64,000 nt of DNA. It comes from Streptococcus sp. zg-86 (GTDB lineage: Bacteria > Bacillota > Bacilli > Lactobacillales > Streptococcaceae). The notes beneath the pieces are model-generated. The model made no database searches. It was not told the origin of the DNA and saw only the letters and a list, made by a program, of their open reading frames with translations. The translations under genes and the position numbers were made by a program. The stretch's first letter is position 1; every line of letters starts with the position of its first letter. The stretch lies in the NCBI RefSeq assembly GCF_017639855.1, contig NZ_CP072115.1, positions 992,001-1,056,000 on the forward strand. Reading direction: 5' to 3'. This document shows positions 15,723-23,606 of the stretch, one piece after another.

Positions 15723-15731
15723 TGGTATAAT
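15723..15731 (+). promoter_or_regulatory. Extended -10 promoter for the SDR gene
   Basis: TGGTATAAT at 15723-15731 is an extended -10 element. The ATG follows at 15756 after AGGAGGGG-type ribosome binding sequence. Confidence 0.6.
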
Positions 15732-15755
15732 GAAGAGGAGAAAAGGAGGGGCGGT

Positions 15756-16514
15756 ATGGCACGATATGTATTGGTTACTGGCGCTACAAGTGGTATCGGA
15801 AAGGCGATTGCCTATGCATTTGCTGAAAACCGAGATCATCTGATTATTACGGGACGGAGAGTGGAGAAGTTAAAAGAGATTCAGGCAGATATGACAGCAA
15901 AATATGGTGTCACTGTCCATTACTACCAAATGGATGTCACACAAGCAGCAGAAGTAGTGACTGTTTGTGAGCAGATTCTTGCTCAGGTTCCTCAAATAGA
16001 CATTTTAGTCAACAATGCGGGATTAGCTTTAGGACTTGATAAATTCTATGAATCGAACGTGTCTGATATGGTGACCATGCTCGATACCAATGTCAAGGGA
16101 CTTCTTTATGTTACTCGCCAGATTTTGCCAAGCATGGTCACACAAAATACAGGTCATATCATCAATATTGGCTCGACAGCAGGGATTTATGCCTATGCTG
16201 GTGCAGCAGTTTATGCAGCTACCAAATCAGCGGTCAAGTTCTTGAGTGACGGTATCCGGATTGATACGATTGAAACAAATATCAAGGTAACGACCATTCA
16301 GCCAGGGATTGTAGAAACAGATTTCAGTCAGGTACGTTTCCATGGAGACAAGGAGCGAGCAGCGATGGTTTACCAAGGTATTGAAGCGCTACAAGCAGAG
16401 GATATTGCGCAAAGTGTCCTATTTGTTGCTAATCAACCCCGCCATGTTCAGATTTCAGATATGACCATTATGGCTACCCAGCAAGCAACTGGCTTCACCA
16501 TTCACCGAGATTAG
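15756..16514 (+). CDS. SDR-family NAD(P)-dependent oxidoreductase, YdfG-like
   Basis: A 252-residue classical short-chain dehydrogenase. TGATSGIGKAIA (residues 8-19) is the cofactor-binding glycine motif, VNNAGLALG the NNAG motif, and INIGSTAG then YAATKSA give catalytic Ser, Tyr and Lys. The closest kind is YdfG, an NADP-dependent 3-hydroxy acid/serine dehydrogenase; the substrate is not readable from sequence. The ribosome binding site is strong and a lipoprotein gene follows by 12 nt, so the two form a small operon just outside the CRISPR island. Confidence 0.85.
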   Translation: MARYVLVTGATSGIGKAIAYAFAENRDHLIITGRRVEKLKEIQADMTAKYGVTVHYYQMDVTQAAEVVTVCEQILAQVPQIDILVNNAGLALGLDKFYESNVSDMVTMLDTNVKGLLYVTRQILPSMVTQNTGHIINIGSTAGIYAYAGAAVYAATKSAVKFLSDGIRIDTIETNIKVTTIQPGIVETDFSQVRFHGDKERAAMVYQGIEALQAEDIAQSVLFVANQPRHVQISDMTIMATQQATGFTIHRD

Positions 16515-16526
16515 GAGGATATCGAG

Positions 16527-16958
16527 ATGAAAAAATATACACTTCTTGCCGTATCATGTTTGGCACTATTAACGATAGCAACTGCCTGTTCCAAAAAAGA
16601 GACGCAAACAAAAATGACGAGTTCATCTAGCACCAGCCAAGTATCGACAAGTTCGTCATCTTCTCAATCATCATCCTCAAGTACAAGTGAGCCAGCAAGT
16701 ACAGCTGATACAACTTCCGCTGCAGCAGAAGCCCTAGGGGATAAAAATACAGGTGTGACTTTAGAAAGTGGACAAGATACGATTAACTATACCAATATGA
16801 TTTTAGGAGACAAGGGCTGGACTGTTGTAGAAGGCAATTACAATCGAACGGACTCTGTACCCTACAATCTTTTGCAAGGAACAGACGGCTCGCTCTATCG
16901 AGTCTACCAAAATGGGGTTATTTTGGATATGGAAGATACAGTCGTTCATCAGCCTTAG
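16527..16958 (+). CDS. Small surface lipoprotein with Ser/Thr-rich linker
   Basis: A 143-residue protein. Residues 1-20 are a lipoprotein signal ending IATAC-S, with Cys21 the expected lipidated residue. Residues about 28-70 are a low-complexity Ser/Thr spacer, as in many streptococcal surface lipoproteins. The C-terminal 75 residues (GDKNTGVTLESGQDTI ... GTDGSLYRVYQNGVI) form a small globular domain that I do not recognise. It probably sits on the outer face of the membrane. Function unknown. Confidence 0.75.
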   Translation: MKKYTLLAVSCLALLTIATACSKKETQTKMTSSSSTSQVSTSSSSSQSSSSSTSEPASTADTTSAAAEALGDKNTGVTLESGQDTINYTNMILGDKGWTVVEGNYNRTDSVPYNLLQGTDGSLYRVYQNGVILDMEDTVVHQP

Positions 16959-16962
16959 AAGC

Positions 16963-17004
16963 AGAACAATAAAAACTCCACTAATGTGGAGTTTTTATTG
17001 TTCT
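16963..17004. terminator. Strong bidirectional terminator after the lipoprotein gene
   Basis: A 19-bp perfect inverted repeat (16963-16981 and 16986-17004) with loop TAAT carries A- and T-rich flanks inside the stem, suitable in both directions. Confidence 0.85.
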
Positions 17005-17023
17005 CAGCTTGAAGAATCTGTCA

Positions 17024-17031
17024 CTTTTAAC
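17024..17031. repeat. IS66 target site duplication, left (CTTTTAAC)
   Basis: Identical to the 8 bases at 19262-19269 directly after the right inverted repeat. Eight base pairs is the IS66-family target duplication length. Confidence 0.9.
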
Positions 17032-17097
17032 GTAACCGCTCCATAACGAGGTATATTGAAAAACATTCCAAAGTCTGGACGGACTCTGGAATGTTTT

Positions 17098-18610
17098 CTA
17101 TTTACAGTTGTTTTGAATACTTTCCGCCCACGGTAAATAAGCCTCTAGAACGTTCTTATTTGCGAGGCTTTCCTCACTAGGAAGATGTTCTAGAAGATAA
17201 GTCATGTATTTCTCAGTGTTGAGATCATGACGCTTAGCTGTTTCTAGTAAGCTCATGATGATGGCTGTCGCCTTAGCGCCGTCAAAGCTCTGAGAAAAAA
17301 GCCAGTTCTTACGCCCCATAACCAAGGTCTTCATAGCCCTCTCTGCTATGTTGTTGGACAAGACTAGATTGCCGTCCGAGAGAATCGTTCGGAAGGTGGT
17401 TTCGTATTTGAGGCTATACTCTAAGGCCATGCCCAATTTAGAACCTGATAAAACAGCCTGCTCACGACACCAGTCGAAGAACTCATCCATCAAAGGGGCT
17501 AACTCTGCCTGGCGTTTATGTAGTCGCTCTTCAGTAGAGAGGTCAACCCAGTCATTCTCCAAGGCAAACAGCTGGTCGCAATACCTTAATCCCTTAGCTC
17601 CTAAAGAGGTCTTGTCTGCCTTCTTAGGCGTCGCCTCGAAGAACTTTCTTCTGACATGCGCCCAACAACCAACCAACTCAGCTCGTTCTAACTGTCTATA
17701 GGCTGACCACATGTCACAATGGACATAGCCACTATAGTCTCCAAGAAACTCCTTCACAACCAAGCCACTCCGCCCTTTATCGTGATGATAAAGAGTGATT
17801 CCCTGTTCTTCATGCTTCCCAGACAAGAAGGTCCAGTAGAAGGTCAACTGGCTATCATTTTCCAAGACCTTATAAGAAGTCTCATCCGCATGGAGAATGG
17901 GCTGTTCCAACAACTTCTCACGAAGAAGGTCATAAAGTGGTTCGAAATAATACTGACTAGATTTGATGTGCCAATTAGCGATTTCTTTCCGTGTGATAGG
18001 CAAGCCAAGTTTATTCCAATCCTCTTCTTGGCGGTAGTTCGGTACCTTGAGATTGAATTTCTGATGAATCGTATGAGCGATGATGGAGGCTGACCCAAAG
18101 CTATGTGCTAAAGGGGCTTTAGGGACGGGAGCTTTGACAATCTTATCACTGAGATTCTTCTCGCTACACGCCTGACATTTGTAAGCATGTTGGACATGAT
18201 CAATCCGCTTCAATTGCGCAGGAATAAAGATTAATTCTTGACGTTGGACGGTTGAACCAATCTCTTTCAACTGACCGTGACAGTCTGGACAAGTGCAGTC
18301 TTCGCCTTTTAGTTCATGATGAACCATCTCTGGAGTAAACTGACTGAAAACAGCCTGACGAATTCCCTTGGTTTTCTTACGTTTATAGGTAATCGTTTCT
18401 GTGTCACCTGGGCAAGTTAGCGTCTTCTTCAAGAAGTGGTTCTTCTTCGAAGAGACTTAGCTGACCAGGTTGATGCACAACCTTCTCTGATGACTTGCCA
18501 TAGAGCTTTTGTGTCAGATAAGCTACTTGTTCACGAAGGAGAGCAAGTTCATTTGTGAGTTGTTGGTTAACAGCTGCTTGTTGTTTAATAATGGCTAATA
18601 ACTCTTCCAT
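17098..18610 (-). pseudogene. tnpC: IS66 transposase TnpC, frameshifted
   Basis: Two overlapping - strand frames make up one transposase. The first (18610-18404, 68 aa, MEELLAIIKQQAAVNQQL... ending LEEDANLPR) is the N-terminal leucine-zipper region. The second (18432-17098, 444 aa) has the zinc-finger-like CPDCHGQLKEIG, HADETSYKVL and the C-terminal NNIAERAMK segment with catalytic acidic residues. Together they give the usual length of about 510. The shift lies near GAAGAAGACGC at 18420-18436 and there is no evident slippery run, so a mutation is more likely than programmed frameshifting. Confidence 0.8.
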
Positions 18611-18659
18611 AGTCTCACCCTCCAGTTTTCTTTATTATACCGAAAAGAAAGCCATGATT

Positions 18660-19010
18660 TCAATAGAAATCACGACTGTTTGTAGGGTTTATTTTAGGGC
18701 TTATCGAAAATCCCTTCATGAGCCAGTCTACTTGCTCGGAAGTGAGGGCTTTGACCTCATGTTCATCATTAGGCCAAGTGAGTTTGCCGTTTTCAAATCG
18801 CTTGTAAAGCAACCAGAAACCTTGTCCATCCCAATAAAGGGCCTTGAAACGATCTTTGCGGCCACCACAGAAGAGAAAAACTTGACCAGAAAAGGGATCT
18901 AATTCAAATTGACGTTTAATAAGATAAGCGAGCGAGTCAATACCTTGTCTCATATCCATTTTCCCGCAGACAAGATAGACCTTGCCTAGATCACTGAGAT
19001 GAATCGCCAT
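18660..19010 (-). CDS. tnpB: IS66 accessory protein TnpB
   Basis: A 116-residue protein with the TnpB signature: GKVYLVCGKMDMRQGIDSLA, then GQVFLFCGGRKDRFKALYWDGQGFWLLYKR. Required with TnpA and TnpC for IS66 transposition. Its start overlaps the tnpA end by 20 nt, the usual coupling in this family. The frame is intact. Confidence 0.93.
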   Translation of the reverse strand: MAIHLSDLGKVYLVCGKMDMRQGIDSLAYLIKRQFELDPFSGQVFLFCGGRKDRFKALYWDGQGFWLLYKRFENGKLTWPNDEHEVKALTSEQVDWLMKGFSISPKINPTNSRDFY

Positions 19011-19176
19011 AGAGCAATACCTTATCTAAAATAGTTTCCAGTGTTTCTTGATGAAGAGATTGGAACAAGCTTAGTTCAACTCTTCCAATACGCATTTTCA
19101 GCACCATCTCGTTTTTGTTTTTCTTATCAAAACGACGAGATTGGGGCGTTTCCAAAGGAACAATAGGTTGTGACAT
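18991..19176 (-). CDS. tnpA: IS66 accessory protein TnpA-like
   Basis: About 61 residues from ATG 19176, which has GGAGG 8 nt upstream; the frame continues to 19191 upstream. It is first in the IS66 operon and overlaps tnpB by 20 nt. The VLKMRIGRVELSLFQSLHQETLETIL region is the short TnpA-like HTH/helical segment of streptococcal IS66 elements. Identification rests on position as much as sequence. Confidence 0.75.
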   Translation of the reverse strand: MSQPIVPLETPQSRRFDKKNKNEMVLKMRIGRVELSLFQSLHQETLETILDKVLLYGDSSQ

Positions 19177-19261
19177 CACAATAGCCTCCAATTCTGTTTT
19201 CTACTAACAGAATACTGGAGGAGTGAGAGGATTACTAGATACCTCGTTATGGAGCGCTTAC

Positions 19262-19269
19262 CTTTTAAC
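19262..19269. repeat. IS66 target site duplication, right (CTTTTAAC)
   Basis: Exact copy of 17024-17031. Confidence 0.9.
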
Positions 19270-19387
19270 ACGGCGGTGGCGGCGGTATTATGCTCGCTAC
19301 GCTCGCAAATTTTCTAACCTTGAAACTACAGAAAATGAAATATTATTGTAATGTTTTTCTGAATTGTGAGGTTTGTCTACGTTCTGA

Positions 19388-19531
19388 GAACAATGAGGCT
19401 GGGCAAAAGTCTTAAAAAGAGTAAATGGCTTAGATTAACGTTGTCAAGAAACGTTGATTCTAAGCCATTTTATATTGTTCAGTTTTTAAGAGAAAGGTCA
19501 AAAATTGAGTTTTTGCCCAGCTTCATTGTTC
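19388..19531. repeat. MITE-like element, 144 bp with 21-bp terminal inverted repeats
   Basis: Ends are GAACAATGAGGCTGGGCAAAA (19388-19408) and its near-perfect inverse at 19511-19531 (one mismatch). Inside is a strong hairpin ATGGCTTAGA...TCTAAGCCAT around 19426-19470. The right end covers the last codons and stop of the XRE regulator gene. No ORF is inside. Confidence 0.7.
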
Positions 19532-19978
19532 TTTAGGCTGTTTGAGCGCGCCTGTTTCATACAATTGCTCAATAAGGGTAGTCTGTGCTTCTTTTTCAAA
19601 GCCCAATTCTGATAGAAGAGCGACCATAGTTTGCTCAGAGATACCTTTTTCTTTTGCAGAAGAGAGGGCTGTAAAAATACTGGAAATAACGTAGTCAGCA
19701 ATTTTGCTACTTTCCGCAACTGATATCGGCTCATGGTTAAGCGCTGGTATGGTACTGTATTCTTTATCTCGCTTGCCAGTTAGGTAATCCACGCTAACTT
19801 TAAAGAAAATAGCGATATCTGTAATCTGAGCAATATTTGGCTCAAGCAGGCCACGTTCCCAGCGTGAATAGGTTCCTTGTTTAATATTGAGTTCACTGGA
19901 TAGTTGTTGTTGGGTTAATTTAGCACTTTTTCGTAATTCTTTCAGTCTATTTGGAAAAATATTCTTATCTGTATCCAT
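19523..19978 (-). CDS. XRE-family transcriptional regulator
   Basis: About 151 residues from ATG 19978, preferred over the in-frame ATG at 19990 because GGAG lies 7 nt before it. Residues about 10-65 are an HTH_3 domain (RLKELRKSAKLTQQQLSSELNIKQGTYSRWE...). The C-terminal half is helical and may dimerise or bind a ligand. It is divergent from the 78-residue gene at 20149, and the intergenic region holds inverted repeats over the promoter, so it probably represses that gene and itself. The last three codons and stop lie in a MITE-like inverted repeat. Confidence 0.85.
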   Translation of the reverse strand: MDTDKNIFPNRLKELRKSAKLTQQQLSSELNIKQGTYSRWERGLLEPNIAQITDIAIFFKVSVDYLTGKRDKEYSTIPALNHEPISVAESSKIADYVISSIFTALSSAKEKGISEQTMVALLSELGFEKEAQTTLIEQLYETGALKQPKEQ

Positions 19979-20016
19979 GATTGACTCCATTTTTTATTCA
20001 TAATCGTATATTTTTA

Positions 20017-20066
20017 TTGACAAATAGGATACCAATGAGTATAATATTTCTATACCATTTGGTATG
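20017..20066 (+). promoter_or_regulatory. Promoter and palindromic operator for the 20149 gene
   Basis: TTGACA (20017-20022), 17 nt, TATAAT (20040-20045) is a consensus promoter. ATACC-ATTT-GGTAT at about 20052-20065 is a palindrome over the predicted start. A second dyad, CCATAAATAGG ... CCTATGG, lies further downstream (about 20099-20125). Both are candidate XRE operators. Confidence 0.75.
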
Positions 20067-20148
20067 TTTTAAAAACAAATCTCGTAGATTTATTTTACCA
20101 TAAATAGGACCAAATGCCTATGGTCAGATGTAGAAAAGGAGATAGGAA

Positions 20149-20385
20149 ATGCAGTATACTACCACAGATTCTCATACCTTAACAGATATTCTTGGAAAAT
20201 TAACAGAGTTAGAAATGGTTGGCTATATTATGTATTCGCCAAAGTTACAGAAAAGAATTCTTTTGACCAATGAAATGTACAATGAATTAGACAAGGAAGA
20301 GCTCGGTCTCCACCAGTCTCGTCAGCAAACTGTTATGCAGGCAATGGATGTGGTAAAAGAATTTTTATTAGAAGAAGGGGGTTAA
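20149..20385 (+). CDS. Small hypothetical protein under XRE control
   Basis: A 78-residue acidic, helical protein (MQYTTTDSHTLTDILGKL ... VVKEFLLEEGG) with ribosome binding site AAAGGAGATAGGAA before the ATG. No domain is recognised. Divergent promoter and operator next to the XRE gene suggest it is the regulator's target. Confidence 0.6.
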   Translation: MQYTTTDSHTLTDILGKLTELEMVGYIMYSPKLQKRILLTNEMYNELDKEELGLHQSRQQTVMQAMDVVKEFLLEEGG

Positions 20386-20404
20386 GATAACCTTTTTCTT
20401 TTTG
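20372..20404 (+). terminator. Terminator after the 78-residue gene
   Basis: AAGAAGGGGGTT (20372-20383) pairs with AACCTTTTTCTT (20389-20400), with G-U pairs, and T continues. The stop codon lies at the loop. Confidence 0.65.
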
Positions 20405-20420
20405 ACAAGGTGTACACTGT

Positions 20421-21128
20421 TTATTTCTCCATAAAGGCAACCATCTGCCGAATTACTTCATCTTGTTGAGTAGAAGCAGACAGGCTAGGACTACCGTCTT
20501 TTCGTTGTTGACCATAGAGGCCAAAACCACTATGATTACCTCCTGGAATCGTTCTATACTGTGTATTTGCTGGAAGTCGCTTTTTGGCTTCTTCATATTT
20601 CGACCAGTTTAAGATCTTGTCTTCTGAGGCAGTCAGTGAAAGCACAGAAAGAGAGCTTTTCGACAAATTTACGTTATCAGGTGGATAGGCTGCCAGTAAT
20701 AGTAAGCCTTTTATTTCATGCAGTTCCGCATTCATGGAAGCTACGACGCCACCGAGGGAATGTCCACCTATGTATACATTTTTCAAGCCATAATACTTGA
20801 TTACTTCTTTGGCTTTATTCGTCGCTAAAATGGGAAGATTGAGAGGGGAGTGGAGCAGATAAACTGTATAGCCTTGTTCGGCAAGTCCTGCCCCTAACTT
20901 AGCGTAACTTTGGTTAACTACCAAGCCACCTCCGTATAATATGACAACTCCTTTTTCTTTTTCTGCTGTAAAAATGCTTGTATCTGCCTCCCTCTTCGCT
21001 TCTTTCGCATACCTTATCGCTTCAGGCATAGGTTTATAGGTCATACTCTGGAGCGCAAAAACTCCTAGAATAAATGTAGCAAGTAGCAGTAGTAGGCTAA
21101 TTTTGAAGACTTTTTTTCCTCGTTTCAT
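20421..21128 (-). CDS. Membrane-anchored alpha/beta hydrolase
   Basis: A 235-residue protein. Residues 8-27 form one transmembrane anchor (ISLLLLLATFILGVFAL); the rest would lie outside. YGGGLVV is an oxyanion-type glycine loop, YIGGHSLGGVVA carries the nucleophile Ser (GHSLGG), an Asp is expected near TASEDKILN, and GGNHSGFG has the catalytic His. The fold is dienelactone-hydrolase/esterase-like; substrate unknown. AAAGGA lies 8 nt before the ATG. It stands alone between convergent and divergent neighbours. Confidence 0.82.
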   Translation of the reverse strand: MKRGKKVFKISLLLLLATFILGVFALQSMTYKPMPEAIRYAKEAKREADTSIFTAEKEKGVVILYGGGLVVNQSYAKLGAGLAEQGYTVYLLHSPLNLPILATNKAKEVIKYYGLKNVYIGGHSLGGVVASMNAELHEIKGLLLLAAYPPDNVNLSKSSLSVLSLTASEDKILNWSKYEEAKKRLPANTQYRTIPGGNHSGFGLYGQQRKDGSPSLSASTQQDEVIRQMVAFMEK

Positions 21129-21235
21129 CTATCCAATCCTTTCATCATGTGCTATTAACTTTCCTATTATACAGTATTTTTGTCATTTCTTGAAGTTTGA
21201 AATAGCTGTCCATGTTAGTTTAGCTAGCCAATAAA

Positions 21236-21264
21236 TTGACAAGTAGCTTGAAATGTGTTACAAT
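21236..21264 (+). promoter_or_regulatory. Toxin-antitoxin promoter with repeated TTACAA
   Basis: TTGACA (21236-21241), 17 nt, TACAAT (21259-21264). TTACAATGTATTACAA overlaps the -10 and start as two tandem TTACAA boxes, a plausible antitoxin operator. Confidence 0.7.
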
Positions 21265-21293
21265 GTATTACAAATAAAACGAGGTGAACAAGT

Positions 21294-21515
21294 ATGAGCA
21301 CAGTTACGATTAGATTAAATCAAGAAGAAGAAACATTTTTTAAAAGCTATGCTCAATTGACAGGGCAAAGCCTTTCTAGTTTGTTTAAAAAAGCCTTGGA
21401 GCGTGATATTGAGGATGAATATGATTTGAAAATCTATCATCAAGCTTATGCAGAGTATCAGGCAGACTCTGAAACGATTAGTCATGCTGATTTTAAGAAA
21501 GAACTAGGCTTGTAG
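21294..21515 (+). CDS. relB: RelB/DinJ-type antitoxin
   Basis: A 73-residue protein with an N-terminal ribbon-helix-helix start (STVTIRLNQEEETFFKSYAQLTGQSLSSLFKKALE) that would bind its own promoter, and an acidic C-terminal tail (DFKKELGL) that would wrap the toxin. The toxin gene starts 1 nt after the stop. This order and size are typical of type II toxin-antitoxin operons in streptococci. The exact family name (RelB or DUF6290-like) is uncertain. Confidence 0.85.
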   Translation: MSTVTIRLNQEEETFFKSYAQLTGQSLSSLFKKALERDIEDEYDLKIYHQAYAEYQADSETISHADFKKELGL

Positions 21516-21516
21516 G

Positions 21517-21777
21517 ATGTACCATATAGAATATTCGAAAAAGGCTCAAAAGCAGATAAAAAAACTAGATAAACCAATCCAGAGGTTACTATTTGCTTGG
21601 ATAGATAAGCACTTGGAGGGAACAGATAATCCAAGAGCAAACGGAAAAGGCTTGACAGGCAACCATGCTAAGGAGTGGCGTTACCGTATCGGTGATTATA
21701 GATTGATTTGCCATATTCAGGATGATAAGTTGATTATTTTAGCACTTGAATTTGGACATCGCCGAGATATTTATTAA
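21517..21777 (+). CDS. relE: RelE/ParE-family toxin
   Basis: An 86-residue toxin: YHIEYSKKAQKQIKKLDKPIQ at the start, and WRYRIGDYRLICHIQDDKLIILALEFGHRRDIY at the end, the conserved RelE core with basic and C-terminal histidine/arginine residues. RelE toxins cut mRNA in the ribosome A-site; ParE relatives hit gyrase. The YRIGDYR and GHRRDIY blocks favour RelE. It ends before a bidirectional terminator shared with guaA. Confidence 0.87.
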   Translation: MYHIEYSKKAQKQIKKLDKPIQRLLFAWIDKHLEGTDNPRANGKGLTGNHAKEWRYRIGDYRLICHIQDDKLIILALEFGHRRDIY

Positions 21778-21835
21778 CAAACGAAGATATAATTCTTATA
21801 CCTTATGCGCAAGCAGACTTGAGAGAAGTTAGATT

Positions 21836-21868
21836 AAAAAATAGCACCTTGAAATGGGTGCTATTTTT
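21836..21868. terminator. Bidirectional terminator between relE and guaA
   Basis: AAAAAATAGCACC (21836-21848) and GGTGCTATTTTT (21857-21868) form a long stem with A- and T-runs on the two sides, serving both convergent genes. Confidence 0.85.
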
Positions 21869-21929
21869 AGTTACTAAATGGATATCAAAAAGAATAAAAT
21901 AATCAGCTAACATAATCCACTGGATTATT

Positions 21930-23477
21930 TCACTCCCACTCAACAGTTGCTGGCGGTTTGCTGGTAATGTCATAGACAATGCGGTTAACGTGATCGACTT
22001 CGTTGACGATACGAACAGAGATTTTTTGAAGGACTTCCCATGGAATTTGGGCAAAATCTGCAGTCATGCCGTCAATAGACGTAATGGCACGAATGGCAAT
22101 CGTATAGTCATAGGTACGACCGTCTCCCATAACCCCAACAGAACGTACACCAGTGTTCACTGTGAAGTATTGCCAGATGTCTCGGTCAAGTCCTGCTTTT
22201 GCGATTTCTTCACGGAGAATGGCGTCGGATTCACGGACAGTTTCAAGTTTTTCTTCGGTGATTTCCCCCATGACACGGATAGCCAGTCCTGGTCCTGGGA
22301 ATGGCTGACGCCACACGATTTCATCAGGCATACCAAGTTCTGTTCCTAAGGCACGCACTTCGTCTTTGTAAAGGGTATTGAGTGGCTCAATCAATTTGAA
22401 TTGCATATCTTCTGGTAATCCCCCTACATTGTGGTGGGATTTAATTGTTTGAGCAGTATCTGTCCCAGATTCGATGACATCCGTATAAAGTGTTCCTTGG
22501 GCAAGAAATGCGACATCTGTTAGCTTGCTTGCTTCGTCATCAAAGACATAAACAAATTCATTACCGATAATTTTGCGTTTTTGCTCAGGATCAGATACAC
22601 CTGCTAATTTATCAAGGAAGCGTTTTGCAGCATCAGCTTTGACAATATTGAGACCGAATTTACCTCCCAACATATCCATGACTTGGTCAGCTTCACCCTT
22701 ACGGAGAAGCCCATGATCAACGAAAATACAGATGAGCTGGTCACCGATTGCTTTTTGCAGAAGAACCCCAACGACAGATGAGTCAACACCACCAGAAAGC
22801 CCAAGAAGGACTTTTTTATCTCCGACAGTTTCACGAATTTTAGCAATCTGCATATCAATGAAATTATCCATGGACCAGTCGCCTTTTGCTCCGCAGATAT
22901 TAATCGCAAAGTTGCGCAAAATATCATTTCCATAAACAGAATGACGAACTTCTGGGTGAAATTGAATCCCATAAATCTGCTTATCAGGATTTTCAATGGC
23001 TGCATAAGGACAATCAGCAGAAGTGCCTGTACGAACAAAGTTGTCAGGAATCTCTGTTACCGCATCTCCATGGCTCATCAAGACCAATTGCTCATCTGGA
23101 GTTCCTTCAAAGAGAGGAGAAGGAGTATGGGTAAGCTTTGACTGACCGTATTCACGATTTCCAGCATCTCCAGCCGGTACAACCTTGCCACCGAGTTTGT
23201 GGGTAATCAGCTGCATACCGTAGCAAATTCCTAAAATTGGAATGCCTAATTCAAAAATTTCTGAGTCAATATCAAACGATCCCTCTTCATAAACAGAATT
23301 TGGTCCTCCTGAAAGAACAATTCCAATCGGATTGATTTCCTTAACGTCAGCTGCTGAAATCTTGTGGCTTTTTAGCTCTGAAAATACACCAATTTCACGA
23401 ATTCGCCGAGAAATCAACTGGTTGTATTGGCTACCGTAGTCTAACACAATAATTTTCTCTACATTTTTGCTTGTCAT
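21930..23477 (-). CDS. guaA: GMP synthase (glutamine-hydrolysing)
   Basis: About 515 residues from ATG 23477 (MTSKNVEKIIVLDYG), with AAAGGA 6 nt upstream. It converts XMP to GMP with glutamine and ATP. The N-terminal amidotransferase has LGICYGMQL (Cys85) and FHPEVRHS (His, Glu). The ATP pyrophosphatase P-loop is GLSGGVDSSV (about residue 230). The C-terminal dimerisation region ends KPPATVEWE. Full length. I see no guanine riboswitch upstream. An odd palindrome (AATCCA-C-TGGATT) lies just after the stop. Confidence 0.97.
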   Translation of the reverse strand: MTSKNVEKIIVLDYGSQYNQLISRRIREIGVFSELKSHKISAADVKEINPIGIVLSGGPNSVYEEGSFDIDSEIFELGIPILGICYGMQLITHKLGGKVVPAGDAGNREYGQSKLTHTPSPLFEGTPDEQLVLMSHGDAVTEIPDNFVRTGTSADCPYAAIENPDKQIYGIQFHPEVRHSVYGNDILRNFAINICGAKGDWSMDNFIDMQIAKIRETVGDKKVLLGLSGGVDSSVVGVLLQKAIGDQLICIFVDHGLLRKGEADQVMDMLGGKFGLNIVKADAAKRFLDKLAGVSDPEQKRKIIGNEFVYVFDDEASKLTDVAFLAQGTLYTDVIESGTDTAQTIKSHHNVGGLPEDMQFKLIEPLNTLYKDEVRALGTELGMPDEIVWRQPFPGPGLAIRVMGEITEEKLETVRESDAILREEIAKAGLDRDIWQYFTVNTGVRSVGVMGDGRTYDYTIAIRAITSIDGMTADFAQIPWEVLQKISVRIVNEVDHVNRIVYDITSKPPATVEWE

Positions 23478-23574
23478 CTTATTTCCTTTCAAATCAATTA
23501 TCACATGATGTTTCTTATTTTAACATAAAAACGAACAATTTGCAGTAAGAATGGTTAAAAAGATAGAAATTTGG

Positions 23575-23601
23575 TACAATAGAGATAGAAACAAAGAGGA
23601 G
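23575..23601 (+). promoter_or_regulatory. gntR promoter -10 and ribosome binding site
   Basis: TTGGTACAAT (TACAAT at 23575-23580) is an extended -10; AGAGGAG at 23595-23601 serves the ATG at 23607. Confidence 0.55.
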
Positions 23602-23606
23602 TGATT

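Larger units (their letters stand above)
17032..19261 (-). mobile_element. IS66-family insertion sequence, 2230 bp
   Basis: Bounded by 23-bp inverted repeats that start GTAACCGCTCCATAACG on the left (17032) and GTAAGCGCTCCATAACG on the right read inward from 19261, with one mismatch. Flanked by the 8-bp duplication CTTTTAAC. It carries tnpA, tnpB and a frameshifted tnpC, all on the - strand, in the standard IS66 order. Intact ends and perfect duplication suggest a fairly recent insertion, but the tnpC break suggests it cannot move on its own. Confidence 0.93.
17005..19386 (+). repeat. Intergenic repeat family, copy 1, interrupted by IS66
   Basis: Starts CAGCTTGAAG and ends TACGTTCTG like the other three copies (42871, 48255 and, inverted, 50958). 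This copy lacks most of the middle module and was split by the IS66 element, whose 8-bp target duplication CTTTTAAC lies within the CACTTTTA-GCACGG-like segment common to the family. Confidence 0.75.

Noticed and set aside
17348..18093. + strand ORFs of 117 and 124 residues
   Set aside because: Antisense shadows of the IS66 tnpC; no promoter or ribosome binding site.
18555..18902. + strand ORF of 115 residues
   Set aside because: Antisense to IS66 tnpB/tnpC; protein-like sense lies on the other strand.
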